Of a stretch of DNA of 64,000 nucleotides, positions 1 to 63,215 are shown piece by piece. The stretch covers positions 1,331,001-1,395,000 of the forward strand of contig WPIO01000091.1 of assembly GCA_009760855.2 (NCBI GenBank). Reading direction: 5' to 3'. Made by a program: the position numbers and the translations under genes. This DNA is from Cristatella mucedo. Taxonomy: Eukaryota; Bryozoa; Phylactolaemata; Cristatellidae. Numbering within the stretch: position 1 is the stretch's first letter; every line of letters begins with the position of its first letter. The notes below the pieces were generated by a model. The model did not search any database. It had not been told where the DNA came from and was given only the letters and a program-made list of their open reading frames with translations.

Positions 1-700
1 CAATTTTTATTTTAAGCGGATGTCCATGCAACACAGTGCACTTTAATATGCAACAAAACTGGAGCACGGCACAATCTTTTTCTAATCGTTTCGCAGTAGA
101 TGCGGTGGATTGGAATTGATTGTGTGATTGGCCCAGGTTATTTCAGTCGATTGCAGCCCACTGGTACGAGAACGGCAGTGCAAGTGAAATTGTATGAGTG
201 CAACTGTCACAGCATGTACTGTCATATGAAATACAAAAGGAGCATTTCGCGCAAGATTTCTTCTTTCGTTGTATGGTTGAATATAGTGGGTTTCGGTGGA
301 TTGCGCTATTGGCCCGGGTCGCTGCAATCTATTTCAGTGGACTTCGTGAGAACGCGTGCGCGGAACGGAGGAGAAATTTTGTGGGTAAATTTTACATGTA
401 GCGTATTTTTATATTAAAAACTTTTTAGAGCTATGCGCAGGTAATTTTTGGTGGATTTGAGATGAACTCAAGTGGATTTCGATGGATTTAGGTACAGGTC
501 TCCGTCGCTGCAGCTCGTTTGCGTAAGTGCACTTTCGCGAAATGACCTGAAATTTCGTAGGTAGATCAAATCGAAGGTGTACTACAATATCAATCCAAAA
601 TTTGAGCTTGGCAATGCAAATGTCCGGTCAATTATTATACCCTAATTAGAGTGGTTTTCGTTGGATTTCGCTGCGTAGCAGTAAATTTGTCGAGCCCTCA
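1..700. repeat. Degenerate interspersed repeat rich in GTGGATT
   Basis: This stretch carries scattered copies of phrases such as GTGGATT and TATTGGCCCGGGTCGCTGCA. A diverged version lies at about 62180-62950 at the other end of the window. No convincing coding frame was found. It is probably an old unclassified transposon; the class is unknown. Confidence 0.4.
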
Positions 701-1308
701 TGCACACGATTAGCACGCACGGTCTAATTAAGGAGGGTGTATGCAGACGAAGAAAAAGGCTTTTTGCTTTTCTTTGGATGCCTCGTGAATTCGCTTTTCG
801 TGATTCAGCTGGGTACCAGAACAAGGGTGAAAGCTGGTTAGCCTTTGTGCTTGAAATGTGTGTCGTCATATCAGGAAATTTAAGGGATGATGTATCCGCG
901 CCTTCAAATGATCGTTAACAAGTCCAGCAAGAACTTGAAGCATATTCGGATATTTAAAGCCCACCATCACTATCCTATTTTCCCAGGACTAGATGAAGTG
1001 ACTTTTTAGTCTCAAATTTGTTAGCATAACTGGAAGCCGTTCTTCTTCATCAGCTGTCTTCTTAGACTAAATTTAGAAGTAACACGTAAAAATTAAAACT
1101 TGCAAAAATTAATAATAACTTGTAAGTAATAACTAATAGCTAGTAATTAGCAAGTAATAAATAACAATTAATAAGTAATAACGTTTAACAAATTATTCGC
1201 TGTGTTGGAGAAATGGGGTCAATTTTTTTAACTAGCTTTATGGTGAATTATGACAGATACCTATTCAGAGCAGAGAGGATTATTTTAATTTGAGCTCGTT
1301 ATGTTTCT
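701..1308. other. Intergenic sequence, nothing recognised
   Basis: The short ORFs here have no recognisable domain. From about 1080 to 1200 the DNA is AT-rich with loose TAATAA/AAGTAATAA repetition. No gene or repeat family could be supported. Confidence 0.4.
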
Positions 1309-1390
1309 TATAATAATAATAATAAATTTATATAGCGCCCTCAGAGAACTTAAGAATATCTCTCTCTAGGTACTTTACATGTGTTGTAAA
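1309..1390 (-). mobile_element. L2-type 3' tail fragment
   Basis: An (ATA)n run is followed by GCGCCCTCAGAGAACTTAAG and CTCTCTAGGTACTTTACA. This is the reverse complement of the tail seen in many copies across the window (TAAAGCGCCTAGAAAGAGAT, TTCTCTGAGGGCGC, then ATT repeats). It is either a 5'-truncated LINE or a SINE tail. Confidence 0.65.
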
Positions 1391-1949
1391 GTTTCCTATT
1401 TATTCAAGTGCATTAAATGCTAAAGCAAGCAACAGTACGAGTAACAAGTCCGTAAAGCGACACTGTTTGGAGGCAGGACCAAAATGCAAGGAACGGGCGT
1501 ATCTCGATACTTGTAATTATACAAAGTTTAAGAACATTTTCTTTTTAGTTTGCTTTTTATGAAAATGTATTTTTCGCTTTTTGAAAACTTGGTGGGATCA
1601 TCTTTGGTGGCCCTGATCAAGCAAAATCCAACTTCCAAGTTATAAAAATAGCTATATCTACTCAGAATTATGGGTTTCAACCACTAGTACTCCACAGAAA
1701 GCACTATAAGAAAGTTTGACTGACTCAGCATTTGAATGTGGGACCTAGAGAACCTGATGCCACCATATAAGGTCTAGTAAATAGAGCTGGTTTCCTGAAG
1801 ACCCTATACTATCATACCCGAGTCCTTCAAATCGGCTGTCGCTAAACCACTGGTAGCGCATATTGAAAAGAATAAAATGTCAGAGAATTTTAATCGGAGT
1901 TCAAGAGGTAGCATTCCACTAAAACTGCTCTCCTCCGTGTTACCTATGT
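1391..1949. other. Intergenic sequence, nothing recognised
   Basis: No repeat, RNA gene or coding frame could be supported between the two L2-type tails. Confidence 0.4.
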
Positions 1950-2027
1950 TACATCCTAAGCGCCTAGAGAGAGATTAAGTTCTCTGAGGGCGCTTTATGA
2001 AGTGAATTATTATTATTATTATTATCC
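1950..2027 (+). mobile_element. L2-type 3' tail fragment
   Basis: The sequence AAGCGCCTAGAGAGAGATTA, then a CTCTGAGGGCGC block and an (ATT)n run, is the same tail as at 1309-1390 but on the plus strand. It abuts the LINE reverse transcriptase that follows. Confidence 0.65.
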
Positions 2028-3390
2028 TATGCAGCAAAGATGGCGGGAATGTTACTGTCCTTGCTCTGCTAGATTTATCAGGTGCCTTCGACACCATTGA
2101 TCACGATGTCCTACTTGAACGATTAAGGACAACGATTGGTCTGGCAGACGAGGCACGGGAGTGGTTTAAATCGTACTTATCTGATCGCCTTCAACCCGTG
2201 TCGCATGGGCGGTCAGGTAGCACTCACGAGACCGGTCACATGTGAAGGCCCTCAATGGTCCGTCATCGATCTTTTGCTGTTCTCCGTTTATACTCAACCT
2301 CTGGGAAAAGTGACAAAGGCCCACGGAATAGCATGTCACTTTTATGCTGACGATACTCAGCTGTGTTGTCATCAAAACCGTTGGAGTCTACTGCAGCAAT
2401 TGACAAACTGAAGGCTTGTCTTGCCGACATTCGATCCTGGATGTCGGAAAATTTCTTGAAACTAAACGACGATAAAACTGAATCGCTGCTCAGAGGATAT
2501 CCTAAGCGTGTGGCTGGATTAGAAGGCTTTTCTCTTCTAATATGTGATGCTGTTGTGCGACCATCGCCACGTGCTCGAAATTTAGGTTTAGTTTTCGATA
2601 ACTGCCTTAATTTTAAAAGCTTCATTCAGAAGACTGCTTCTACAGCTAGCCATCACGTCCGATCGCTGTCTAAGATTAGGAGCTGTCTTCCAAAGTGGCT
2701 TGCAAAAAATTTAACTAGCTCCTTAGTTCTGTCTCGGCTTGATTATTGTAATTTATTTTTGGTTGGGCTACCGAAAAAAAAGCAGCTAGGCCACTGCAGA
2801 TGGCTATGAATATGGCTGCAAAGGTAGTTTGCAAATCCCAGAGATCTGATCCCATGTGTCCTTTGCTAAAAGAGCTAGGATGGCTGCCGGCTGATCAACG
2901 GTTATAGAGCGAAGTTCCTACGCTGACCCACAAGGCCCACCACGGCTTGGCTCCTCCATACCTAGCTGAACTGCTGCACTTGTTTCAGCCTCCTCGTGCC
3001 CTCAGGTCCGGTATGGACAATAAATTAGCTGTTCCGTTCCTCCTCTTAAAGGCTGTTCGCAACAGAAGCTTTAGCTCTACAGGTCATAGAATGTGGAAAT
3101 CGCTTCCACAATTCTTACTCAACGACAACTACTCTCCTGCTGCCGACTACGGCTCATCCTTTCCAGCGGTCCTGTGCTGCTACTTCCATGCTCCTCACTA
3201 CCTCAACTGTTCTCCTGACTCTGCTATGCTTCCCACTTTCTCTTTGCTACGTGAGATGAAGTCTGTTGGCTACCGAATGCGTAGCGAAAGCCACTTAGGC
3301 TGTGAGTTCGCTATACAAAACTCTCCTGCGTAACACCCACATCGTCCTTGTGGAGTTACAGACGGAGATACATTACATTACCATAAATTA
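2028..3390 (+). pseudogene. Broken LINE reverse transcriptase (CR1/L2-like) with ACATT-type 3' end
   Basis: The plus-strand frames read, in order, a block like LLDLSGAFDTIDHDVLLERL (RT motif), LLLFSVYTQPLG, the catalytic [24 protein letters not shown], and SRLDYCNLFLVGLPKK. After these comes the C-terminal stretch common to this superfamily (LAPPYLAELL, then RSFSSTGHRMWKSLP). The pieces fall in different frames with stops, so the copy is dead. The 3' end is a short non-coding segment finishing in TACATTACATT. Related fragments lie at about 3940, 26970, 33190 and 42890. A family name needs a Repbase-type search. Confidence 0.85.
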
Positions 3391-3570
3391 CGATCGTTTG
3401 GTGATTGTACCATCATTTCTCAAGTCTCGAACTCGATTTTTCAGCACAAGCACTTACCTACCGTAATTTATCTCAGCCAAAGAAGCACCTGTTTAACTCC
3501 GACTTCTGTGATCTCCCATGATTAGCTGTCTTTTTTCACGATTTCATTGTGCGAGCAGGTACCCGTACAG

Positions 3571-3730
3571 GTTAGCACGTCGAACAGCTTCATTTACATA
3601 GCTACTGGAGAGCCATAGTAGAGGTCACCCTGCTTGCAGTAAGCAATACAGGATTGCCTCGTCGGGGATTCGAACGACGACCAGAGTCGCGAAGTCCAAA
3701 AAACTCACCTCTGGGCTAAGACCCCGGCAG
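3571..3730 (-). mobile_element. SINE family A (tRNA-derived)
   Basis: Reverse complement of the A consensus: a tRNA-like head with a B-box-like GGTTCGAATCC block, then a body reading like GTGATAGCCGTTAAGGCTCT, CTGCTGCTATACAAA and GAGGCTGTTAAATCAGC. Here the body end (CAGCTTCATTTACATAGC) comes first on the plus strand and the B box (ATTCGAACGACGACC) last, so the element is on the minus strand. Confidence 0.7.
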
Positions 3731-3864
3731 CAATGCACAATTTTCGTAATGTGCTAACCAGCAGTCTTGTTAACCAACGACTCTGAATGTCTTCCTGGGT
3801 GCTTTTGAAAGCTTGTTCTAAGCTTGATAACATCTTGTCTCTACCTCTTGATAATTGCTTTGCT

Positions 3865-4140
3865 TGCAGCTGATTTGTAAGGCGCCTAGATAAACACTTA
3901 GTTATCGCGTGGTATTTTTAGTACTATTTTTGCCTTCACTCGCTACTCACTACCTCAACTGCTGTCCTGACTCTGCTATGCTTCCTACTTTTTCTTTGTT
4001 TCGTGAGTCGAAGTCTGCTGGCTACCGAATGCGTACCAAAAGCCGCTTAGGCGGTGAATTCGCTATACAAAACTCTCCTGCCTAACACCCAAATAGACTT
4101 TATGGCTTTGTGGAGTTAGAGACGGAGATACATAATTGCA
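3865..4140 (+). mobile_element. LINE 3' fragments: an L2-type tail and an ACATT-type LINE end
   Basis: A short piece at 3865-3905 resembles the L2-type tail. From about 3950 the sequence CACTACCTCAACTGC, then GACTCTGCTATGCTTCCTAC and GTTAGAGACGGAGATACAT, repeats the 3' end of the LINE at 2028-3390. It is a second, strongly truncated copy of the same family. Confidence 0.65.
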
Positions 4141-5386
4141 TTGGATCGGCTTCAATACGACTCGTCAGCCAAGCTTCGATGTGCTAGTTTTACTAGTATT
4201 CGATAACATGACAGTGTGGTCTAGCGTTCGTTAGTAGCCGGCAATTACATTCAAGAGCTGAAGTATGCTTTCGTACCAGCTTTCCTTTAACGCTGACTGC
4301 CAATTGCAAAATGTACCCCGATGCTCTGTTTAGATTGCTTGATTCATTTATATAATCTGGTTTGGAACTGCGGTTACAATCGCTTACAACACGTAGTGCA
4401 AGCAAAATTTGCCCATGACCTCACCAAGCCTGCTAAATTACTTTATGTTAGGTGAATATGCAGAGGTATACTCATTAGCAACTTGAACGTGGTGACGTCG
4501 GCTCACATTAGGTAAGAATTACTTGCCATCTCTCAATCAGCCATTCCGAGATGCCACACTGTCTGATATTTACATGACAAGCTATCAGGCACCGAAGCTC
4601 AAAGCGCTGTGGGAAGTCAATTTACCACAATGCCGATTACTTTAGTTCCCTGAAAGAGACTGCAAAAGTGCCCGATGTTCAATAAGCAGTGCGCACAACG
4701 CATTCCCTTCAACAATATATTCAGAATTAACTGATAGTAGCAGCTCTAGTGTAGGCAATGGCATACAAATGAACACACCAGGCTGCCTAGGCTAGTGCAA
4801 GCCGATAGTGGTGGTTAAAAGGTGATCCCACGAGAGCTGACCAAGAGGCCATCATCCACCGGTGAGGACACGAGGCGGCGACACAGTCATCTGAGTGGTA
4901 GCTCTCAAGGTGCAGCAGTGCACCTATCACGTCAAGTCTGTTCGCACACAAAGCAAGCTGACACACAAGCAGTGACAGCAGTGACAGCCCGAAGCCGTCT
5001 TGATGGCCGCACAAGTGACCTCCTGAAGCTTGAGCTGGTCGATGCACAGCACGTGGCGGATGGTTCCAACGTGCGATGCTTCACAAAAACAAATTCCTAA
5101 TGATAGCCCGACTGAGCTAAGGCAGTGCAGAGACTAAGCTTCCTGTTGCCTGCTCGAAAACTACTGAGTGACTATTTGCTTAATCCCGGCCGAAGTCGTG
5201 CCCTACTTTCCTGCTGAAGCAGAAACTAGCTTCGCTAGTAGTTTTGGGTCGAGCAGGATAGCCTGTGTGTGTGTGTGTGTGTGTTTGTGTGTTTCAGCTA
5301 AAGGGATACTGTCCAGATTAACAGGAGAATCAAGCCTCAGGAACGTGCAAGCGTGCGTCACGTGACACACTGCCGGTCAAGGTCGC
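4141..5386. other. 3' flank of the collagen IV gene; UTR not delimited
   Basis: This lies immediately downstream of the stop codon at 5387. The 3' UTR must begin here on the minus strand, but I see no canonical AATAAA (TTTATT on the plus strand) within the first kilobase. Variant signals are possible, such as TATAAA near 4350. A (GT)n tract occupies about 5264-5297. No other gene is supported. Confidence 0.5.
5264..5297 (+). repeat. (GT)n microsatellite
   Basis: A short imperfect GT tract, about 90 nt beyond the collagen stop codon on the transcribed side. It is likely within the 3' UTR. Confidence 0.85.
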
Positions 5387-57498
<52,112 letters not shown>

Positions 57499-58437
57499 GC
57501 CTGCGGCGCAGTCGTTGCCGTCGACAGTGGAGCAACTGACTCGGACGACTGGATAAAGCGAGCGGCGGCTCTCTCCGTCGCTGCCGTGCGTCCGAGGAGG
57601 CAAGGAGCGAGGGCGGCTCGCGCTGGGCCTAGCCAATCAGCAGCGCGGCCGCCGGCCGCGGCTCGCGGATATTTCCTTCCTGTCCCTCGCACCTGTCCGA
57701 CTCGTCAGACTCGACTGCTGAGGCGGTCAGGCAGCGGGCAGGCGGCGGCGGCGGCGGTCTAGTTGCGCTCTGCGTTGCTACGACTGTCCGCTCTCTCACT
57801 CAAGCCGGCGCGCCTCGCCCTGGTCGCACAGGCCGAGAGCGCGTGTGAATCTATATAATCTATATTTACAGCGGCACGGCGCGAGTAGCGATGCCCGCGC
57901 TGCAAGTAGTCAACGGTCCCGCCTTCCCGGCGACGGCAAGTGCGCGCGCCGCACGGGGCTACAAAAGGGGCAGGCGAGGACTCGAACAGGTGAACCACAC
58001 CTCGCCTCGTTGATAGGGCGTTTAACTTTGGCTGGGCGTAGCGGTCCGTTTCGCGGAATTGCACCGCAGAGTGCCGCCACAAAATCTCCGCTGACCGGAC
58101 AAGCTGAGTCGCAACGCAACATGACGGAAATGCCTACTGCTTTGCCAGATCCCGCCGAGGACGGAGAGACCTCCGGGAAGAGGGGAAACGACCAAAGACG
58201 GCGACAAGCAGTTCCGGCGAGAGCGATAGGTGTGCAGCTGTTAGCCTGCGGCATCCACTCACGGTCGCCAGGCGGCGTTCGGCAAGTGACTAGTGCTCGG
58301 TGCAACGCCCGAACGCACTGCTACAACGCGCGCCGGCCGTAAGCCCGATGGAGCACGGCCACGCTCGAGAGGTCGCTGGCTGGCGGTGAGTTCGTAGCAG
58401 CCCACGCCGATCGGCGTCCGCACTAGAGCCTAAACAA
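57499..58437. promoter_or_regulatory. Upstream GC-rich flank and probable 5' UTR/promoter
   Basis: No head-to-head coding exon with a signal peptide is visible on the plus strand. A short (GCG)n run lies near 57740-57757. The plus-strand ORF at 57845-58342 has no recognisable domain. Confidence 0.45.
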
Positions 58438-58751
58438 ATCCTAGCTGATTAAACAGCCTCCTTTTGTATAGCGAGAGAAGAGCCTTTACAGCTGCCGAGC
58501 TGGTTTGGTCTAGCGGTTAAGGTGCTCGCCCCAACCAAGGTCTGACCTGAGGTCGTGGGCTCGAGCCCCGAGGCATATGTGAAGCGCCTGAACAGAGATT
58601 AAGTTCTCTTGTGGCGCTATATAAATAAATTATGTTTATTTATAATTATATTTATCACCACCGCTTGCAGTGGCGATAAAGAATCGCCCAACGCAGGAAT
58701 CAAACCCACGACCTCGGGACCGCCTTACCTAGTGTGCCATCACGGCTCACC
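58438..58751 (-). mobile_element. SINE family A split by a SINE B insertion
   Basis: The inverted A element reads CCTAGCTGATTAAACAGCCT to GAGCCTTTACAGCT (58438-58496). It is interrupted by a plus-strand SINE B and resumes at about 58657 with ATCACCACCGCTTGCAGTGG, CAGGAATCAAACCCACGACC and CCTAGTGTGCCATCACGGCT. Confidence 0.88.
58497..58656 (+). mobile_element. SINE family B, inserted in SINE A
   Basis: Nearly full length: GAGCTGGTTTGGTCTAGCGG (A box), GAGGTCGTGGGCTCGAGCCC (B box), GTGAAGCGCCTGAACAGAGA, TTGTGGCGCTATATAAATAA. Confidence 0.88.
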
Positions 58752-59169
58752 AGTAAACGGCGCGTTGCGCGCGGGAAACGCTCGTGCCCATCGGAGACTT
58801 TCGAAAATTGCAGCGCCTCGCAGCGTCGTAAGTTCAGTGGAGAGCAAGGGCGCTCATACAGCGAGTGTGCAACAGCTGTACCCATTGACGCTCTCACTTC
58901 TCCGCCCTCGACGCCAGAGCGTAGGACGGCTTCTGCCGTCGGGAAGTAGAGCTCGTGCACCGTCGGCGCCTCCGACGTGGGGAGCGCGTAAACCCGCGCG
59001 TGCGGTTCGCGACAGCTCGTACCGACAGTCTGTAAGCAGATGTCGTTCTCGGTCGCACAATTAAAAATGGCAGATGCAGAACACCTTTGGTCTACTTCTT
59101 GCTATGAAGAAACTGCTGTACATTCTCATGACCGCTAAGTAGCAAGATTAAAATGAGTTCTTTAGGGGT
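58752..59169. other. Upstream flank, nothing recognised
   Basis: Moderately GC-rich. A plus-strand ORF spanning 58609-59064 begins inside the SINE B tail and is not credible as a gene. Confidence 0.5.
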
Positions 59170-59371
59170 GTAATATCGCAGATAGGAGAAAGAGAAGAGG
59201 ATGCGAGAGAGAAGAGAGGAAAGAGAGAGGAGAGAGAGGGGATGTGAGAGAGAAGGGAGAAGAGAGAAAGAAGAGATAGAGAGAGAGAGAGGAGAGAGGG
59301 AGATAGGGAGAGATAGCGGAGAGAGAGAGGAGAGAGAAGGGATGTGAGAGAGAAAGGAGAAGAGAGAAAGA

Positions 59372-59411
<40 letters not shown>

Positions 59412-59432
59412 GGGGAGAGAGGGGAGGTTAGG
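59170..59432 (+). repeat. GA-rich low-complexity tract
   Basis: Imperfect GAGAGA/AGAAGAGAG repetition ending in a pure GA run. The GA tract is resumed at 59606-59658, after a SINE. Confidence 0.93.
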
Positions 59433-59439
59433 GAGAGCC

Positions 59440-59605
59440 GCAATGGCTCGCTAGGTAAGGTGGTTGCTTTTCACGACCTCGACCCCGAGGTCATGGGTTC
59501 GAATCCTGCGGTGGGCGATCCTTTATCGCCGCTGCAAGCGAAGGTGATAGTCGTAAGGGCTCTTCTGTTGCTATACAAAAGAGGCTGTTAAATCAGCTAG
59601 TACTT
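59440..59605 (+). mobile_element. SINE family A, best copy
   Basis: CGCAATGGCTCGCTAGGTAA (A-box region), GTCATGGGTTCGAATCCTGC (B box), GAAGGTGATAGTCGTAAGGG, CTCTTCTGTTGCTATACAAA, GAGGCTGTTAAATCAGCTAG. It sits between two GA tracts. Confidence 0.88.
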
Positions 59606-59639
59606 TAGAGAGAAGAGAGAGAGAGAGAGAGTGATAGAG

Positions 59640-60290
59640 AGCAGGACTGTGGGAGAGAGATAATAATGATAGCAATGTTATGAAGCTGAAAATAGGCAGA
59701 TTTAACTGTGGAGCTGATATGGTCGTCTAACGAGAGGTCGCTTTGGAATATGACACCTAGATTTCGAGCTGATTCAACAGGAGATATGCTGGCAGAGCCA
59801 ATTTTGAGAGTCAGTCTTTCCAATTTCTGAATCACACTGGGTTTGCCCATAACTAGTTAGCTAGTTTTATCATCGTTTAGTTTTAGAAAATTTGCTGCCA
59901 TCCATGTGCGGATGTCATCAATGCATGCAGCTAGTGAGTTGAAAGAATTTGAGGTGCTCGAAGGCTGGGAGGGATCAAAGCAAATGTACAACTGAGTGTC
60001 ATCCGCATAGAAGTGAAAGCCTAGATTCTGCTTGGCAAGCAATCACATCAGCAAGAGGCAGAGTATAAACCGTGAAAAGAACCGGACCTAGCACAGAGCC
60101 CTGAGGTACTCCATATTTCAGAGGTACTTCAGATGATCTTTGTCCATTCACGTCAATACTCTGGAGTCTCCCACTGAGATAGGACCTGAACCCCCTGCTG
60201 AGCAGTGCCAGTGATGCCCAGGCGAGATGAGAGGCGCTCTAGAAGAACTTTGTGATCGATGGTATCAAAAGCAAGAGAGATACTGATAGA
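59640..60290 (-). pseudogene. L2/CR1-like LINE reverse transcriptase fragment
   Basis: Minus-strand pieces read [20 protein letters not shown], then [39 protein letters not shown], and ARNLGVIFQSDLSLDDHISS, in broken frames. This is the RT core of the L2-like family whose 3' ends occur at 13552 and 39155. A GA tract cuts off the 3' part. Confidence 0.85.
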
Positions 60291-60353
60291 TAGGTTAATC
60301 GTTAGGGAGATATATAATAGACAGGCAGACATATAAAAATATTGATTGATGAG

Positions 60354-60520
60354 AAACCTCGAGAAAGAGGGAGAGAGAGGCAAGAACGGAGGCTGGAACA
60401 GAGGATGGAGAACGAAAGGAGAGAGAGGGAGAAGAGACAGCACATGCATGTGTATGTATAGCAAAAGAAAGAGAGAGAGAGAAAAGGAGAGAAAGAGAGA
60501 AGAGAAAGAGAGAGAGCGAA

Positions 60521-60610
<90 letters not shown>

Positions 60611-60611
60611 T
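60354..60611 (+). repeat. GA-rich low-complexity tract
   Basis: GAAAGAGAGA and pure GA runs. It flanks the LINE fragment on the side opposite to 59170-59658. Confidence 0.93.
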
Positions 60612-60839
60612 GTGTCAAACGCGAGCCGCGAGCATGTTAAAAGAGTGATCGCAATTCGGCTGTTCTATTAACACCAACTTTTTGCAAATTAAATACGAAT
60701 CAAACAAATGCATTATAATCAAGCTTTGTGTTCTTCAAGGATTGGAATACCCTGTCCTCAAAATGAGCTTTGCCAGCATACACGTATCTTCTGTAGTATC
60801 TGCCACGCTCAATCTGGGTTCCCGTTCTTAAGTAACCTT

Positions 60840-61480
60840 TCACAAGACGACCGCTGTAGCTCTACTGTCAAGTGTGCCTACTTTTAGCTACGCAGCATTG
60901 CAATAATGCGGACCTGTTAAGACCGCACCCGACTTGGTCCAGCAATGCGAGTCTTGACCTCAATGTAACTCACCGCCAGCATCGTCTTCCTGCATGTACA
61001 AAACGGCGCTCACAGTTGGGGCAAAAGTCTGTCCCAGGCCTTTCGGCAACACATTTCGCAACCATCACACTACCCAATATCGCACCAACCTGTACTATCT
61101 TTCCGCCAAGCAGAATATCAAGTTCAATGTTTTCCCACTCAGTTTTAGATTCTTTCATTCTCCTGCTTCGACTTATTTATCAGCACTACTTCACAATTAG
61201 GCTAATCATCTTACCACCTGCTCTTCGAACTCAAGTCTAGTAACTTTACTGCTAACTAACCTCAAATTCCACGGAGACCGCGCCTCTAATTCGTACGCTT
61301 TAAATGCCTAGAACTCTTTTCTGACCGACATCAAGAAAGCTTGGCATTTAAATAAAAGCTAAAACGCACATATTCGTAAGAGCACTTTTGGAGTCGGTGT
61401 AAAGTGTCCTCTGCGTGCTTCTGCTCGATTAGACTGTGCACGTTATCGCTAATAAAGTGGTATGCTTCCTTTGGTGCCGG
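60840..61480 (+). mobile_element. Eroded L2-like LINE fragment
   Basis: The plus-strand frames contain stretches such as SFRFFHSPASTYLSALL and, later, ATGCCTAGAACTCTTTTCTG and CATTTAAATAAAAGCTAAAA, resembling the AWNSLP/FKRNLKT block in nucleotide form. Decay is advanced. Confidence 0.5.
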
Positions 61481-61499
61481 TGAAAAAGTAACAGTAAAC

Positions 61500-61650
61500 T
61501 CTGCCTGATCAAATAGCATCAATTTCACGGAGATAGAAGAGCCTTATCGGCTGTGACCGCCGCTTGAAGAACGCAATACATCACTATCCTCGGCTGGGTC
61601 TCGAACCTACGACCTTGTCCGTGTAGTTTGCTCACCATACCCATCGGTGA
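61500..61650 (-). mobile_element. SINE family A, diverged
   Basis: Inverted: CTGCCTGATCAAATAGCATC, AGAGCCTTATCGGCTGTGAC, GGTCTCGAACCTACGACC. Confidence 0.65.
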
Positions 61651-61669
61651 AGGCAAAGTGGTAGTGGCA

Positions 61670-61735
61670 GCAAAGAGATTTTTATCCCTAGGGCGCTCTG
61701 AGACTGTCTTATCAGTGTCATTATTGCTATTATTC
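61670..61735 (+). mobile_element. L2-type tail remnant
   Basis: CAAAGAGATTTTTATCCCTA, GGGCGCTCTGAGACTGTCTT and ATTATTGCTATTATT fit the tail pattern. Confidence 0.4.
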
Positions 61736-61944
61736 GGTGTAGCGACGTCGTCGTTAGTGTCGGTTCAACCTTCTCCCTCGCTTTGATATGCGGCAAATGC
61801 CCTGTCAGGGGAGGCAATCGAAGAGAGGAAGGCGGCTGGCGGCCCAGACACGGTTAGACAGCTAATACGGCGTCGATTAGCAAAGAAGCGGTGAGCTATA
61901 TGATATTGTCACCGTGCCAACAGCAAAAGATTAAACGTGTTAGG

Positions 61945-62115
61945 CTGCGTCAGTAAACCGTAAAACCTAATCCAAAATCCTAAGCCCTACAGATAAAACC
62001 TTAATGCTAAACCGCTAAGCCAATTAACCCAAAACTATAAACCTAACGCACGCAAACCCTTACCAAAAAATCCTAAATCTCAAGACGGCGCCCAAACCTT
62101 AAAATCCCACAGCGA
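61945..62115. repeat. A/C-rich, G-poor stretch with CCTAA/TAAACC words
   Basis: Repeated but irregular words: AAACCTAATCC, ATCCTAAGCCCTA, ATAAACCTAACG, AAACCCTTACC, AATCCTAAATC. There is strong strand asymmetry and no fixed period. Confidence 0.5.
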
Positions 62116-62179
62116 AATGATTTTAAAATGTGTATCACCAATCTAGCTATGAACAGACATTAAATACCATATTTAACTA

Positions 62180-62950
62180 CCTGCAATGGGCAAGGAGATG
62201 CAATGGATTACTGCAATCCATCGCAGATTACGACTCGAATAAAGCAAACACAAATCGACTGGAAATCGGCGACGCGAAGTTCGAATTTTGACTGGATATT
62301 GTAAGCAACCGCCGTTACAATGCAGCTATCCAATTTCAAGTCGCTCGTGTACTCGCGCGCTCCCATTCAATAGGCTGCATAGAGGCTGGGCAGAGACTGC
62401 AGCAGTCCACAGCGATCTGATGGAATCCACCGGAAATCCACCGGAAACTGTATGCGCTAAAGGTCAAACTTGGATTGTGTATTCCACTATGCTATCGTTC
62501 AAGTTAGCACCAGGGTCTTAGCCCAGAGGTAAAATGCTTACTTTTAATGATATAGACCGTGGGTTTGAGCCTGTATTTAGTGGTAGTGATAGCCGTTAAG
62601 GCTCTTATGTCAGCTACACAATGAGGCTGCTGAATCGGCTACGCTTTAATCTTTAATCTAACTTTAATCTTCTAACTTTAATCTAACCAGGAAAATTCCC
62701 CATCTTTGCGCGATCCCGTTCTCATCCAGTCAATCCACAACTGTGGATTAAGGTATTGGCCCGAGTCTCGCTGCAGTCTATTGAGGCAGACTACGCGTGG
62801 AATGAAAGCAAATTTACTCGGTACATAAAAATGAGGGTGCATTCCAATAGTCACTCGAAATGTGAACTTCGTACAGCCAATTTCCTCTCGATTTTCGCTT
62901 AATTAGAGCGGATTGCGGTTGTTGGTTGCGCCCCTACCTGCTACGAGCAC
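62180..62950. repeat. Interspersed repeat related to the window start
   Basis: GGTATTGGCCCGAGTCTCGC, TGCAGTCTATTGAGGCAGAC and TTAATTAGAGCGGATTGCGG are diverged versions of sequence at 300-350 and 640-675. A SINE A copy at 62505-62645 lies inside. Confidence 0.4.
62505..62645 (+). mobile_element. SINE family A
   Basis: TCTTAGCCCAGAGGTAAAAT, GACCGTGGGTTTGAGCCTG, GTGATAGCCGTTAAGGCTCT, ATGAGGCTGCTGAATCGGCT. Confidence 0.72.
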
Positions 62951-63019
62951 GATACCCAAAAGTGTAAAGTTCACTGCTTCTATGCTACTCGAAGACGTAC
63001 GTGTTAGTTGAAACCTTCG

Positions 63020-63195
63020 CTGGCTTGGCCCAGTGGGTAAGTTGCTCGCCTCGACCAAAGTCAAGCTGAATGAACTTAGTTATTACCGAGGCCGTGGGGC
63101 CGAGCCAACGTTCGTATGTGAAGCGCACTATTAGAGATTAAGCTCTCTTAGGGGGCTTTGCACATGAGCTATGTTATTATCATTATTATTATTAC
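63020..63195 (+). mobile_element. SINE family B
   Basis: GGCTTGGCCCAGTGGGTAAG, CGAGGCCGTGGGGCCGAGCC, TGTGAAGCGCACTATTAGAG, TTAGGGGGCTTTGCACAT, then (ATT)n ending at about 63194. Confidence 0.75.
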
Positions 63196-63215
63196 AAGAG
63201 CGTACGCCGAGCGAA

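Noticed and set aside
2136-3333. An intact LINE ORF
   Set aside because: RT motifs are split across frames with stops and the 5' part is missing, so the copy cannot be functional.
57845-58342. 165-codon plus-strand ORF just upstream of the collagen gene
   Set aside because: It has no recognisable domain, Arg-rich composition typical of GC-rich chance ORFs, and begins in an AT-rich TATA-like patch.
58609-59064. Plus-strand ORF with a hydrophobic start (KLCLFIIIFITTAC) that could be a secreted head-to-head partner
   Set aside because: The hydrophobic start is the translation of the AT-rich SINE B tail, followed by the split SINE A. There is no collagenous or other domain.
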